A DNA stretch of 41,548 nucleotides. Source: Frankia alni. GTDB taxonomy: Bacteria; Actinomycetota; Actinomycetes; Frankiales; Frankiaceae. Where the stretch lies: positions 1-41,548 of the forward strand of contig JAMFSN010000029.1 in the NCBI GenBank assembly GCA_026225295.1, read 5' to 3'. The first letter of the stretch is position 1; each line of letters opens with the position of its first letter. A model generated the notes under the pieces. It was not told where the DNA came from, made no database searches, and saw only the letters and a program-made list of their open reading frames with translations. This document shows positions 7,712 to 15,855 of the stretch, piece by piece. The translations under genes were made by a program, and so were the position numbers.

Positions 7712-9349
7712 CTAGCCCGCCGGGCGGTAGACGACCAGCCGGTCGGGGTTCTTGAAGACGGTCACCCGGGTGACGGTCTCGCCGACCTCGCCGTCCTTGG
7801 CGTACGGCAGGGGCCCGTCCGGGGCGGTGATCCGCACCGAGTGGGCAGCAAGCTCCTGGTAGACCCGGGACCGGCCGAGCAGGCCGGTCAGGACCGCGAG
7901 GACCAGCCGGGTCCGGGACAACGGCGACGTCGCGTCCACCAGTCGGACGTCGAGCAGCCCGGAGTCGAGCCGGTCGCGGTAGGTCGGAGCGAAGCCGTCC
8001 GGGCTGTACCGGCCGTTCCCGACGAACACCAGCCACAGTCGCCTCATCCGACCGTCGATCTCGAGCCGGGTCGGCGGCTGGTCGCGCAGGACCCGGGTCA
8101 GCGCCAGGATCATCGCGGGCCATTTCCCGATCCGGCGCTCGAACCGCTCCCGGATCAGGACCATCTCCGGGTAGCCGACCAGGCTGGCCGTGTTCAGAAA
8201 GATGGCCGAGGTCGGCTCGCCCTCGTCGTCGACCGCGTCGATCCGGCCGACGTCGACGGCCACCGCCGTGCCGTCCCGGACCGCCATGATCAGGTCGTCG
8301 ACGGTCATCACCCCGAGATCACCGGCGAAGTGGTTGAGGGTGCCGGCCGGCGCGATCGCGAGGGGCAGTTTCGCCTCGAGGGCCACCGCCGCGGCCGCGT
8401 TCACCGTGCCGTCGCCGCCCGCGATCCCGAGGACGCGGGCCCGACCAGCGGCCGCCCGCAGAGCGCCGGTGAGGTCGTCCCCGGGACGGTCCGGCTCGGA
8501 TCCGCCGGGCCCGGCCACGATCCGACCGAGCGTCCCGCTGCCGGGTCCGGTCAGCGCCGGCTCCCTCGGATGGTCGGCCTGGTCGGCCCCGATCATCACG
8601 ATCTCGGCGGCCGGCAGGGCCGACCGGACCGCGTCGGCCACCGCCAGGTGCCGGCCGCCGGCCCGGGCGTTGACCACCATCACCAGGCCGTCGCCGTCCG
8701 GCAGCGCGGGCGCCCACGCGGAAGCCGGCCGGGCCCGGGCCGGCGTGACCGGCCGGCGCGGCATCACCCGGGTCGTGAGGGCCGCGACGCCCGCCCCCAG
8801 CAGGGCGCCGGCGATGACGTCGCCCGGATAGTGCACCCCGACGTAGACCCGGGAGTAGCCGACCGCGCCGGCCACCAGGCCGACCGGCACCGCGGCGGCC
8901 GGCGCGTCCAGCGCCACCGCGGTCGCGAACGCGGCGGCCGAGGCCGAGTGCCCGGACGGGAACGAGAACGAGCCGAGCTCACGGCGCAGCCGGCGCGGCA
9001 GCGGGACCTCGACGGTCGGCCGGTCCCGGCGGAAGATCAGCTTTCCGGGACCGTTCGCGACCGCGCTCGCCCCGGCCAGCGCGAACAACCCGCGCAGGGC
9101 CGCCCGCCGACGGTTGCCGCCGGTGGCGCCGAGCGCGGCGGCGATCCCCCACCACAACAGTCCGTGGTCGGCCGCGTGCGACAGCCGGGGCAGGGTGGGA
9201 TCGAGCAGCGGACGGTGGGCGGCGACCCGTCCGAACAGGGCGCGGTCGGCCGCCGACAGACCGCTGGTCACCCGGCGGTGCGCGGCCCACTGCTGGGCCG
9301 GAAGCCGCCGGGGCCGGCGCGGCCGGGGGGCGGGCAGCCGTTTCGTCAC
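7712..9349 (-). CDS. PAP2 phosphatase / diacylglycerol kinase fusion
   Basis: A 545-aa two-domain lipid enzyme. The N-terminal half is a membrane PAP2 phosphatase with all three motifs: KLIFRRDRP at 103-111, PSGHSAS at 131-137 and SRVYVGVHYPGD at 166-177, flanked by hydrophobic helices. From about residue 220 a diacylglycerol kinase catalytic domain follows, with GGDGTVN at 311-317 and APAGTLNHFAGDL at 333-345. One half would dephosphorylate a phosphatidic-acid-like or prenyl-phosphate lipid and the other phosphorylate a diacylglycerol-like lipid, so the pair could interconvert a lipid and its phosphate. This fusion is known in Actinobacteria; the substrate is not evident. An about 60-residue low-complexity stretch lies inside the kinase half (residues 250-300). 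The start is ATG/GTG at 9349, with an Arg/Pro-rich leader. Confidence 0.9.
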   Translation of the reverse strand: MTKRLPAPRPRRPRRLPAQQWAAHRRVTSGLSAADRALFGRVAAHRPLLDPTLPRLSHAADHGLLWWGIAAALGATGGNRRRAALRGLFALAGASAVANGPGKLIFRRDRPTVEVPLPRRLRRELGSFSFPSGHSASAAAFATAVALDAPAAAVPVGLVAGAVGYSRVYVGVHYPGDVIAGALLGAGVAALTTRVMPRRPVTPARARPASAWAPALPDGDGLVMVVNARAGGRHLAVADAVRSALPAAEIVMIGADQADHPREPALTGPGSGTLGRIVAGPGGSEPDRPGDDLTGALRAAAGRARVLGIAGGDGTVNAAAAVALEAKLPLAIAPAGTLNHFAGDLGVMTVDDLIMAVRDGTAVAVDVGRIDAVDDEGEPTSAIFLNTASLVGYPEMVLIRERFERRIGKWPAMILALTRVLRDQPPTRLEIDGRMRRLWLVFVGNGRYSPDGFAPTYRDRLDSGLLDVRLVDATSPLSRTRLVLAVLTGLLGRSRVYQELAAHSVRITAPDGPLPYAKDGEVGETVTRVTVFKNPDRLVVYRPAG

Positions 9350-9427
9350 CGCGCCAGCCTGCCATGAACCGCCGCCGGATCAGGCGGACCGGTGGACCCG
9401 ACGATCGGCGGGTCGATCAGACCGGAT

Positions 9428-9739
9428 TCAGGGCGTCCACGGGAGCGGTTGGCTCGGGACGCAGGTTTCCCGGCCGGCGGGGCGGCGGGGAAGGCAGCGC
9501 CGGGGTTCGATCGTCCGCCCGGTCGGCAGGATCTCGCCGGTGTCGTCGAACAGGATCACCCCGTTGCACAGCAGGCTCCAGCCCTGGTCGGGATGCCCGG
9601 TGACCACCCGGGCAGCGTCGGGACAGACGGCTTCGGCGGTGGGGCACGGCGGGTCGTGCGGGCAGGTCGGGCCCGCTTCCGTACCCCCACCGTGGGCGGA
9701 CGTCGTCGGCCGCCCCGGTCGCGTGGTTATTACTCGCAC
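9428..9739 (-). CDS. DUF5999 family protein
   Basis: A small protein recognised as DUF5999 from the pattern CPHDPPCPTAEAV, then HPDQGWSLLCNGVILFDDTG and EILPTGRTI, which matches the short Streptomyces proteins I know. Those usually start one residue before the first Cys. Here that codon is ACC, so the only canonical in-frame start is GTG at 9739, adding about 25 residues and giving 103 aa. That start has no clear ribosome-binding site, so the true N-terminus is uncertain. The Cys/His-rich head may bind metal. No function is established. It lies 78 bases upstream of the PAP2/kinase gene on the same strand. The 256-base gap to the GT2 gene (9740-9995) holds the divergent promoters; no other gene is visible there. 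Confidence 0.72.
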   Translation of the reverse strand: MRVITTRPGRPTTSAHGGGTEAGPTCPHDPPCPTAEAVCPDAARVVTGHPDQGWSLLCNGVILFDDTGEILPTGRTIEPRRCLPRRPAGRETCVPSQPLPWTP

Positions 9740-9995
9740 GAGCCGAACGGTACGCCCGACTGGTAACCGTCGTCACATCGGCTCGCGCTGGCGGGTCCGG
9801 ATGTGGTCGTCGGCGCAGGACCGCCCGGCATCACCCCCTGGTCGAGCCGCAAAACCGGGCCGGATACATCGCCTATGGGGCGACGAAAGATACTTTGTCG
9901 ACCGCGCGTACTCCGCCCGGTGACGCCGCGGCGGGCTGACCGGCCACCCGGCGCGCACCGGCGGCGCGCAGCCCGACGACGAGGGGGAACACCAG

Positions 9996-11384
9996 GTGTC
10001 CGACGACGCCCACGCAGGACGGAGCGGCACCGCGAGCATCGCCGGGGCCACCTCCACCGTGCGGCACCGCACGCAACTGACGCCGCTGGCGACCACCCCG
10101 GTGGTGGCCGTCGGACCCGTCGTTCCCGGGCAGTCCGGCGTGGTCCGGAGCGGCGGCCCGATCGTGGTGTCCGTCGTCATGCCGTGCCTCGACGAGGCCG
10201 GGTCGGTCGGGATCTGCGTGGGCAAGGCGCTCGACGGTCTGCGCCGGGCCGGCCTGGTCGGCGAGGTCGTGGTGGTCGACAACGGTTCGACCGACGGTTC
10301 GGTGGCGGTGGCCACCGAGGCCGGTGCACGGGTCGTCCTGGAGTCCCGGCGCGGGTACGGGTCGGCCTATCTGGCCGGCTTCGCGGCGGCGACCGGCCGC
10401 TTCATCGTGATGGGCGACTCGGACGACTCCTACGACTTCACCGGGTTGGGTGCGCTCGTCGGACCGCTGCTGGCCGGCGAGGCCGACTACGTCCTGGGCT
10501 CCCGGTTCGCCGGCGAGATCCTGCCCGGCGCGATGTCCTGGTCGCACCGGCGCCTGGGCAATCCCGTCCTGACCGGCCTGCTGAACCGGATGTTCGGGCT
10601 CGATTCGTCGGATGCCCACTCGGGCCTGCGGGCCTTCACCCGGGAGGCCTACCTGCGGATGGGCCTGCGGTGCGAAGGCATGGAGCTGGCTTCCGAACTG
10701 GTGGTGGCGGCGGCCCGGACCCACCTGCGGGTCACCGAGGTACCGATCACCTACCACCCCCGGGTCGGCGCGTCCAAGCTGAACGGTCTGCGGGACGGCT
10801 GGCGGCACCTGCGGTTCATGTTCCTGCTCGCCCCGCGCCATCTGTTCGTTCGGCCCGGAACGGTACTGGCCGCGGTCGGGCTGGCCGGGCAGGTCGCGTT
10901 GCTGGCCGGGGTGCCCGGCGCCGGCTCCGAGCGGGCCGTGGCCCAGCTGTCGGTCCTGTTCGCGCTGAGCGCGATCATCGGGGTGCAGGCGGTCGCGCTG
11001 GGGATCTTCGCTGACGTCTACAACGCCGCCCAGGGCTGGGGCATCCGGCTGGGCGCCGGGTTGTCCCGCCTCATCGCCGGGTTCACCCTCGAACGCGGGC
11101 TCACCACCGGCGCGACCGTGTTCGGGGCCGGCCTGCTGGCCGAAATCGGCGTCGTCACCGGCGTCCTGGTCAACGCCGGGTCGGCGGACGCGGTCCCGCC
11201 GGCAGCGCTCGCCTTGACGCTGATGGCGCTGGGGACCCAGATCGCCTTCGGCGCATTTGCGCTGCACCTGCTGAGCGGGCGCGCGGCGGGCCGGTCGGCC
11301 GGACCATCGACGGCCGTGGCGGCCGTGGCGGCCGTCCACCGGGCCGAACGCAGCGTGCCGGAGACCGCCCCCGAGCTGGCCTGA
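9996..11384 (+). CDS. GT2 glycosyltransferase with membrane C-terminus
   Basis: A 462-aa enzyme of the dolichol-phosphate mannosyltransferase (DPM/DPG synthase) type. The catalytic domain starts at about residue 55 with VSVVMPCLDEAGSV. VVVDNGSTDGS (93-102) binds the nucleotide and DSDDSYDF (141-148) carries the metal-binding DxD. From about residue 290 there are four hydrophobic helices forming a membrane anchor. It probably moves a sugar from a nucleotide donor to a polyprenyl phosphate on the inner face of the membrane. The GTG start has GAGGGGGAA upstream. The first 50 residues are disordered. The next gene, a GT-C-type membrane transferase, starts 14 bases after the stop and is the natural user of the lipid-linked sugar. 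Confidence 0.88.
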   Translation: MSDDAHAGRSGTASIAGATSTVRHRTQLTPLATTPVVAVGPVVPGQSGVVRSGGPIVVSVVMPCLDEAGSVGICVGKALDGLRRAGLVGEVVVVDNGSTDGSVAVATEAGARVVLESRRGYGSAYLAGFAAATGRFIVMGDSDDSYDFTGLGALVGPLLAGEADYVLGSRFAGEILPGAMSWSHRRLGNPVLTGLLNRMFGLDSSDAHSGLRAFTREAYLRMGLRCEGMELASELVVAAARTHLRVTEVPITYHPRVGASKLNGLRDGWRHLRFMFLLAPRHLFVRPGTVLAAVGLAGQVALLAGVPGAGSERAVAQLSVLFALSAIIGVQAVALGIFADVYNAAQGWGIRLGAGLSRLIAGFTLERGLTTGATVFGAGLLAEIGVVTGVLVNAGSADAVPPAALALTLMALGTQIAFGAFALHLLSGRAAGRSAGPSTAVAAVAAVHRAERSVPETAPELA

Positions 11385-11398
11385 GCGGTCGGTCACCG

Positions 11399-13573
11399 GT
11401 GACGACCACGACAGAGGGCGGGTCGGCGGGCGGATCGGGGCGCGGGTCGGCGGGCGGATCGGGGCGCGGGTCGGCGGGCTCGGCGGCCGGCCCGGGATCG
11501 ACGGCCGTCCTGGGCGCCTCGACCACCGGTCGTTCGGTGGTCTTCTGGGCCCGCCCCCGGCCCGCGCCGCCGGCGGACCGCGCCGCCCCGGGGAGCGCCG
11601 CGGCGCCCCCCGGGGACCAGTTCACCGGCCCCCGCCGGTTGGCGGCTGACCAGGCCCGGCCCGCCCCGTCGGCGCCGGCCCTGTCCGAGCAGGAACGCCT
11701 CGACGAGGCCCGCCTCGTCGAGGCGCTGATGTCGATGCGCCGGCGGGAGGGCACCCCGTTCGTGGAGGGCACGCCCCCGGCCGGCACCGAGATGTTGCGC
11801 CGGCCGGCGGCCCCCGCCGGGCCGGCCGGCGGCGGTCCGCCGGCCGATCCGCCGGCCGATCCGCCGACCGTCCCCTTTGAGGTCCGCCCGGCCCGCCCGG
11901 CCCGCCCGGCCGCCGGTACCAGCGCCGGCGGCGAGCGACCGGCCGCCGCGGCCCCGCGCGCCGGGGCCGACCTCGGGCTCGTCCTCGACGACGTCCGGGA
12001 CCCGTTCCACGACTGGCCCGCGCCCCGCGACCGGTGGGCTTCGCCGCGGGAGCTGGCCGGTCGCCTGCCGACGTTGGCGCGGGCCCACCGCGTCCTGCTG
12101 GCGCTGCTGGTCCCCGCGCTGCTGCTGCGCATCCTCACCGTGGTGGCCTACCGGACGGCGTTTGAGTTCTACGGCGACTCGTACGCCTACCTGAAGATCG
12201 CCCGGACTCTGCGGCCCGGCGCGACCCGGCCCGGGGGCTACCCGCTGCTGCTCGCGCTGCTGTCACCGACCGGCGAGCTGTGGGTGGTGACGGTCGTCCA
12301 GCATCTGGCCGGCATCGGTATCGGTATCGGCGTGTACGCGCTGCTCACCCACCGCGGCCTGCCCCGCTGGCTGGCGGCGGTGGGTGCCGCGCCGGTGCTG
12401 CTCGACGCCTACCAGGTGGTACTCGAGCAGTTCGTCATGGCCGAGACGATGTTCTCGGCCCTGCTGGTCGGCGCGGTCATCGCGCTGACCTGGTCCCGGC
12501 GCCCCTCGGCCCGCTCCTGCGCGGTGGCCGGTTTCCTGCTCGCCCTGGCCACCGCGACCCGCACCGTCGGCGTCGAGATCGGCGTCCTGGCGTTCCTGTA
12601 CCTGGTGGCCCGAAGGGTCGGCGGGCGGCGGTTGCTGGCCTTCGGGGGCGCGTTGGCGCTGTCCCTGCTCGCCTACGCGCTGTGGTTCCTGTCCTCGACG
12701 GGCGAGTTCGCGCTGTCCGGCTCGAGCGCCCCGTTCCTTTACGGCCGGGTGGCGCCCATCGCGAACTGCGCGCGACTGGATCTGACGTTCGAGCAGAGCC
12801 TGCTGTGCTCGCCGCACCCGGCCTCCGTGCGACCCGACCCCAACTACTACGTCTGGAGCCTGAGCAGCCCCCTCGTCACCGCCGGCATCACCCGCTCCCA
12901 GCAGGACAAGGTCTTCGGTGGCTTCGCCAAGAAGGTCATCGCCGACCAGCCCGGCGACTACGCCCGCCTCGTGGCCGGCGATCTGCTGCACTATTTCGCC
13001 CCCGGCCGCTGGGTCGGCACCCGGGACTGGCCGGTCGGGTCGTGGCAGTTCCCGGCCGGGCACCGGCCGCCCACGTTCTGGCACGTGACCATGCCGTTGC
13101 AGGGCTTCTCGGGCGACATCGAACAGCGCAACTCCCCGGGCGCCCTCGGTACCGTCCTGCACACCTACCAACGGGTGGGCTACCTGCCGGGGCCCGGGTT
13201 CGCGGTGGCCGCCCTGATCGCGCTGGGTGGTCCGCTGGCCGCGCGCCGGCGGCGCGCGGCCGACCGGTCGGGTCGCCTCGACCGGTGGAGCCACACCGTC
13301 GCGCCACCCGAACGTCCGGCCGGCGCCGACTGCGTGCTGCTGATCACGGTCGGCCTGATGCTGCTGCTGCTCCCGGCGGCGACCGTCTGCTTCGACTACC
13401 GGTACGCCCTGCCCCTGCTGGTGCTGTTCCCGCCGGCCGCGGCGCTCGGCTGGCACCAGTGGCGCGGCACCGCGCCGGTGGTCGCCCGGCCGGTCTCCCA
13501 GGGCCCGGCGGTGGCCGACCCGGTGATCGAACGGGAGCGGACCGACCGGACGCGGATCAGCCCGGCGTGGTGA
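11399..13573 (+). CDS. GT-C type membrane glycosyltransferase
   Basis: A 724-aa polytopic protein. Residues 1-220 are a disordered Gly/Ser/Pro/Ala/Arg-rich tail; then about ten membrane helices begin with HRVLLALLVPALLLRILTVV. The first extracytoplasmic loop has FYGDSYAYLKIARTL, where the Asp matches the catalytic Asp of GT39/ArnT-like GT-C enzymes. A later extracytoplasmic region has Cys pairs (NCARLDL, LLCSPHP). It probably transfers a sugar from a polyprenyl carrier supplied by the GT2 enzyme directly upstream. The GTG start at 11399 lies 14 bases after the GT2 stop without a clear ribosome-binding site, suggesting coupling; a later start within the disordered region cannot be excluded. 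The acceptor is unknown. It converges on the CoA-binding gene with 7 bases between stops. Confidence 0.8.
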   Translation: MTTTTEGGSAGGSGRGSAGGSGRGSAGSAAGPGSTAVLGASTTGRSVVFWARPRPAPPADRAAPGSAAAPPGDQFTGPRRLAADQARPAPSAPALSEQERLDEARLVEALMSMRRREGTPFVEGTPPAGTEMLRRPAAPAGPAGGGPPADPPADPPTVPFEVRPARPARPAAGTSAGGERPAAAAPRAGADLGLVLDDVRDPFHDWPAPRDRWASPRELAGRLPTLARAHRVLLALLVPALLLRILTVVAYRTAFEFYGDSYAYLKIARTLRPGATRPGGYPLLLALLSPTGELWVVTVVQHLAGIGIGIGVYALLTHRGLPRWLAAVGAAPVLLDAYQVVLEQFVMAETMFSALLVGAVIALTWSRRPSARSCAVAGFLLALATATRTVGVEIGVLAFLYLVARRVGGRRLLAFGGALALSLLAYALWFLSSTGEFALSGSSAPFLYGRVAPIANCARLDLTFEQSLLCSPHPASVRPDPNYYVWSLSSPLVTAGITRSQQDKVFGGFAKKVIADQPGDYARLVAGDLLHYFAPGRWVGTRDWPVGSWQFPAGHRPPTFWHVTMPLQGFSGDIEQRNSPGALGTVLHTYQRVGYLPGPGFAVAALIALGGPLAARRRRAADRSGRLDRWSHTVAPPERPAGADCVLLITVGLMLLLLPAATVCFDYRYALPLLVLFPPAAALGWHQWRGTAPVVARPVSQGPAVADPVIERERTDRTRISPAW
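11421..11478 (+). repeat. 24-bp tandem repeat in the GT-C N-terminus
   Basis: A 24-base unit occurs 2.4 times (11421-11444, 11445-11468, partial to 11478). It is in frame and encodes the repeated octapeptide GSAGGSGR, part of the disordered tail. Confidence 0.75.
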
Positions 13574-13580
13574 CCGCGCC

Positions 13581-13994
13581 TCACCAGCCGAGCAGGCGGG
13601 GCCCTTCGATGGCCGGGCAGGCGTCCATGACGACCGCCAGGCCGGCGGCCCGCGCGCGGGCGGCGGCCGGCTCGTCGATCACGTCGAGCTGGGTCCAGAC
13701 GGCCCCCGCGCGGGCGGTGATCGCGTCGTCGAAGACCGCGCCAGCCAGGTCGGAGCGCACGAAAACGTCCACCACGTCCACCGGGAACGGAATGTCGGCG
13801 ACGGTCGCGTACCCGGCCTCGCCGGCCACCGGCTCGGCCTTCGGATGCACCGGGACCACCCGCTTGCCGTGGGCCCGCAGAATCGCGGCGATGCGGTGGG
13901 CCGTCCGGCCGGTGTTGTTGGACAGCCCGGCGACCGCCCAGACGGACGTGTCCGCCAACAGTCGCCGCATGGTCTCGTCGTCCCGGTACCTCAT
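13581..13994 (-). CDS. CoA-binding domain protein (YccU-like)
   Basis: A 137-aa single-domain Rossmann protein of the CoA-binding family. The nucleotide-binding turn is VWAVAGLSNNTGRTAHRIA, followed by HGKRVVPVHPKAEPVAGEAGY and PVDVVDVFVRSD. The C-terminal half has AVWTQLDVIDE and VVMDACPAIEG, the latter the typical final motif with its Cys. Family members bind CoA or related nucleotides; the cellular role is unclear. The frame stays open far upstream over the YbaK gene on the other strand. I take the ATG at 13994 because homologues begin shortly before the Rossmann strand. The ribosome-binding site is weak. It is divergent from the YbaK-like gene. Confidence 0.85.
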   Translation of the reverse strand: MRYRDDETMRRLLADTSVWAVAGLSNNTGRTAHRIAAILRAHGKRVVPVHPKAEPVAGEAGYATVADIPFPVDVVDVFVRSDLAGAVFDDAITARAGAVWTQLDVIDEPAAARARAAGLAVVMDACPAIEGPRLLGW

Positions 13995-14093
13995 ACCGGT
14001 GTAACCGCGCCGGGCCGCTGAATCTGCCGGACGCGACGCGCCGACCGGCGGGCCGACCGGCGCCCGACGACGCGGCCAGGGTTGGATGGGAGC

Positions 14094-14633
14094 GTGGCTG
14101 TCACGTTGTCGCCGGTACCGGCCCGGACCCGACCGGATCTGCTGGCCGCCCCGGTGGCGGCCGCGTTGGGCACGTGGCCCGGCGCCGACCGGGCCACAGT
14201 CGCGGAGATCGACCCGGAACTGGCCGACACCGCTGCCTTCTGTGAACGCTACGACGAGCCGCTCGACCGGTCGGCGAACTGCGTGATCGTCGCCGGCCGG
14301 CGGGGGGACGTCACCCGGCTGGCCGCCGTCGTCGTGCTGGCCACCACCCGGGCCGACGTGAACGGGCTGGTCCGCCGACAGCTGGCGGCCCGCAAGGTCT
14401 CGTTCGCGCCGATGAACACCGCGGTCGCGGAAACAGGCATGGAGTACGGCGGGATCACGCCGGTCGGGCTGCCGGCCGGCTGGCCACTGCTCATCGACCC
14501 GGCAGTGGCCGCCAGTGACGTGGTGGTGGTCGGCAGCGGGCTCCGGCGCTCGAAGCTCTGGGTTCCCGGGGCGGCGCTGGCCGCGCTGCCCGGCGCCGAG
14601 GTCCTCGACGGCCTGGGTATCCCGGCCGGCTGA
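14094..14633 (+). CDS. YbaK/EbsC-type aminoacyl-tRNA deacylase
   Basis: A 179-aa single-domain protein of the YbaK/ProX deacylase superfamily, which hydrolyses mischarged aminoacyl-tRNA in trans. Recognisable segments are the strand NCVIVAGRRGD, the LVRRQLAARKVSFAPMNTAVAETGMEYGGITPVGLP core (conserved Lys and the GGITPVG loop) and the closing VVVGSGLRRSKLWV. The exact tRNA substrate cannot be read from sequence; Cys-tRNA(Pro) is typical for YbaK. The GTG start at 14094 has GGATGGGAG five bases upstream; a TTG four codons earlier is less likely. It is followed by the orphan toxin-like gene. Confidence 0.85.
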   Translation: MAVTLSPVPARTRPDLLAAPVAAALGTWPGADRATVAEIDPELADTAAFCERYDEPLDRSANCVIVAGRRGDVTRLAAVVVLATTRADVNGLVRRQLAARKVSFAPMNTAVAETGMEYGGITPVGLPAGWPLLIDPAVAASDVVVVGSGLRRSKLWVPGAALAALPGAEVLDGLGIPAG

Positions 14634-14679
14634 CCACCGGCCCCCGGCCCCGGAACACCGGACGCGCCGGGCCGGGCCC

Positions 14680-14720
14680 GTCCCGGAGCCTGTTCGCGTC
14701 CCGGAGCCTGTTCGCGTCCC
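14680..14720. repeat. 18-bp tandem repeat before the RelE-like gene
   Basis: GTCCCGGAGCCTGTTCGC is present twice, exactly and in tandem (14680-14697, 14698-14715), followed by GTCCC. It ends about 60 bases before the toxin-like start. It is non-coding if the ATG at 14779 is right. Being a multiple of 3 it keeps the frame open, so an N-terminal extension is formally possible but has no start codon. Confidence 0.7.
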
Positions 14721-14778
14721 ACCGGACGGCACCGGTCCATTAGCCTTGGTTGATGCGAACGCGTCTCCGGCCGGCCCG

Positions 14779-15048
14779 ATGAGCCCCAAGCACGAGGTGG
14801 AACTCGCGGCCTCCGCGGAACGGGACCTCGAGCGCCTGGCCGGAAACACCGCCAAGGACCTCCAGAAGTTCCTCGACGGACCGCTGCGCGACAACCCGCA
14901 CAAGGCCGGCGACCCGCTGGCCGGTCCTCGGACCGGCACGCACGAGGCCCTGGGCGACGGGTGGCGGGTGCTCTACCAGGTGGACGACGACCGGCTCGAG
15001 GTCCGGGTGGTCGTCATCTCCCGCCGGTTCGATACCGTCGCCCGCTGA
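14779..15048 (+). CDS. solitary RelE/ParE-like toxin
   Basis: An 89-aa protein with the RelE/ParE fold pattern: an N-terminal strand VELAASAERDLERLAG, a helix ending in a KFLDGPLRDNPHKAGDPLAG turn, then GDGWRVLYQVDDD and LEVRVVVISRRFD. The Arg of GWRVLY and the RR pair match RelE catalytic arginines; the C-terminal catalytic Tyr of RelE is not present (DTVAR instead). In RelE proteins these residues cut mRNA on the ribosome. No antitoxin-sized gene flanks it: YbaK lies upstream and TerD converges downstream. The ATG start lacks a ribosome-binding site; an in-frame TTG at 14746 is an alternative. It may be an orphan toxin, a detoxified relict, or act with a distant antitoxin. Confidence 0.7.
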   Translation: MSPKHEVELAASAERDLERLAGNTAKDLQKFLDGPLRDNPHKAGDPLAGPRTGTHEALGDGWRVLYQVDDDRLEVRVVVISRRFDTVAR

Positions 15049-15053
15049 GTCCC

Positions 15054-15071
15054 GACCCGCGGGAACGGGTC
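15054..15071. terminator. short hairpin between convergent genes
   Basis: A 6-bp stem, GACCCG with CGGGTC and a 6-base loop, lies in the 57-base gap between the RelE-like and TerD stops. It is weak but correctly placed for a terminator. Confidence 0.3.
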
Positions 15072-15105
15072 AGCGGGCTCGGGAACGGCGCGGGCGAGGG
15101 CCGGA

Positions 15106-15687
15106 TCAGGTGACGTGCACGCCGAAGTCGACCGCGATGCCCCGCAGGCCGGACGCGTACCCCTGGCCGACCGCGCGGAACTTCCACTCGGCGCCGTACC
15201 GGTACAGCTCACCGAAGATCATCGCGGTCTCGGTCGAGGCGTCCTCGGTGAGGTCGTAGCGGGCGATCTCGATCCCGGTGGTCGAGTCGGCCACCCGGAT
15301 GAATGCGTCCCGGACCTGGCCGAAGGTCTGCCGGCGCTGCTCGGCCTCGTAGATGGAGACCGCGAACACGACCTTGACGGCCCGCTGGTCGAGGGCGCCC
15401 AGCTCGATCGTGAGCTGCTCGTCGTCCCCGCCACCGCCGCCGACCAGGTTGTCGCCCAGGTGCTTCACGGCGCCGTCCGGACTGACGAGGTTGTTGAAGA
15501 AGACGAAGTACTCATCCGAGAGCACCGCGCCGCGGTCGTCGACCACGATCGCGCTCGCGTCGAGGTCGTAGTCGGCACCCGTGGTCTGACGGACCTGCCA
15601 GCCGAGGCCGACGGTCACGGCGGTCAGATTAGGGGCCGCCTTGCTCAGAGAGACATTGCCGCCTTTGGACAGCGATACCGAACTCAT
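15106..15687 (-). CDS. terD: TerD family stress protein
   Basis: A 193-aa protein of the TerD family (tellurite resistance/stress proteins, also abundant in actinobacterial development). It starts MSSVSLSKGGNVSLSK, has VTVGLGWQVRQTTGADYDLDASAI, and the calcium-binding acidic loops include FFNNLVSPDGAVKHLGDN followed by a GGGGGDDE segment. The length is typical. The frame extends upstream across the divergent DUF1003 gene, but homologues start at the ATG at 15687. No other ter genes (terB, terC, terZ) are nearby, so it stands alone. Calcium binding and a cytoplasmic location are known for the family; the role here is inferred as stress-related. Confidence 0.92.
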   Translation of the reverse strand: MSSVSLSKGGNVSLSKAAPNLTAVTVGLGWQVRQTTGADYDLDASAIVVDDRGAVLSDEYFVFFNNLVSPDGAVKHLGDNLVGGGGGDDEQLTIELGALDQRAVKVVFAVSIYEAEQRRQTFGQVRDAFIRVADSTTGIEIARYDLTEDASTETAMIFGELYRYGAEWKFRAVGQGYASGLRGIAVDFGVHVT

Positions 15688-15855
15688 GGGTCCAGCGTAG
15701 TCCCGCCGCCGCGGCTGGTCGCCGTTGATCGTCGGTTCATTTTCGCCGGGCCGGAGCCGGCCGGACCGGGCCCGGTCGTCCGGCATTCTGGGAGGGCCGG
15801 ACCGCACCCGTTGACCAGCCGGTCCGGCCCCGTCACCGCCTGGAGAGAACTCCTC

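Noticed and set aside
14515-14778. N-terminal extension of the RelE-like protein
   Set aside because: It would overlap YbaK in another frame and has low-complexity sequence; the RelE fold is complete from 14779.
13995-14939. N-terminal extension of the CoA-binding protein to 452 aa
   Set aside because: The extra residues lie opposite the YbaK and RelE-like genes and have no family resemblance; the CoA-binding domain is complete from 13994.
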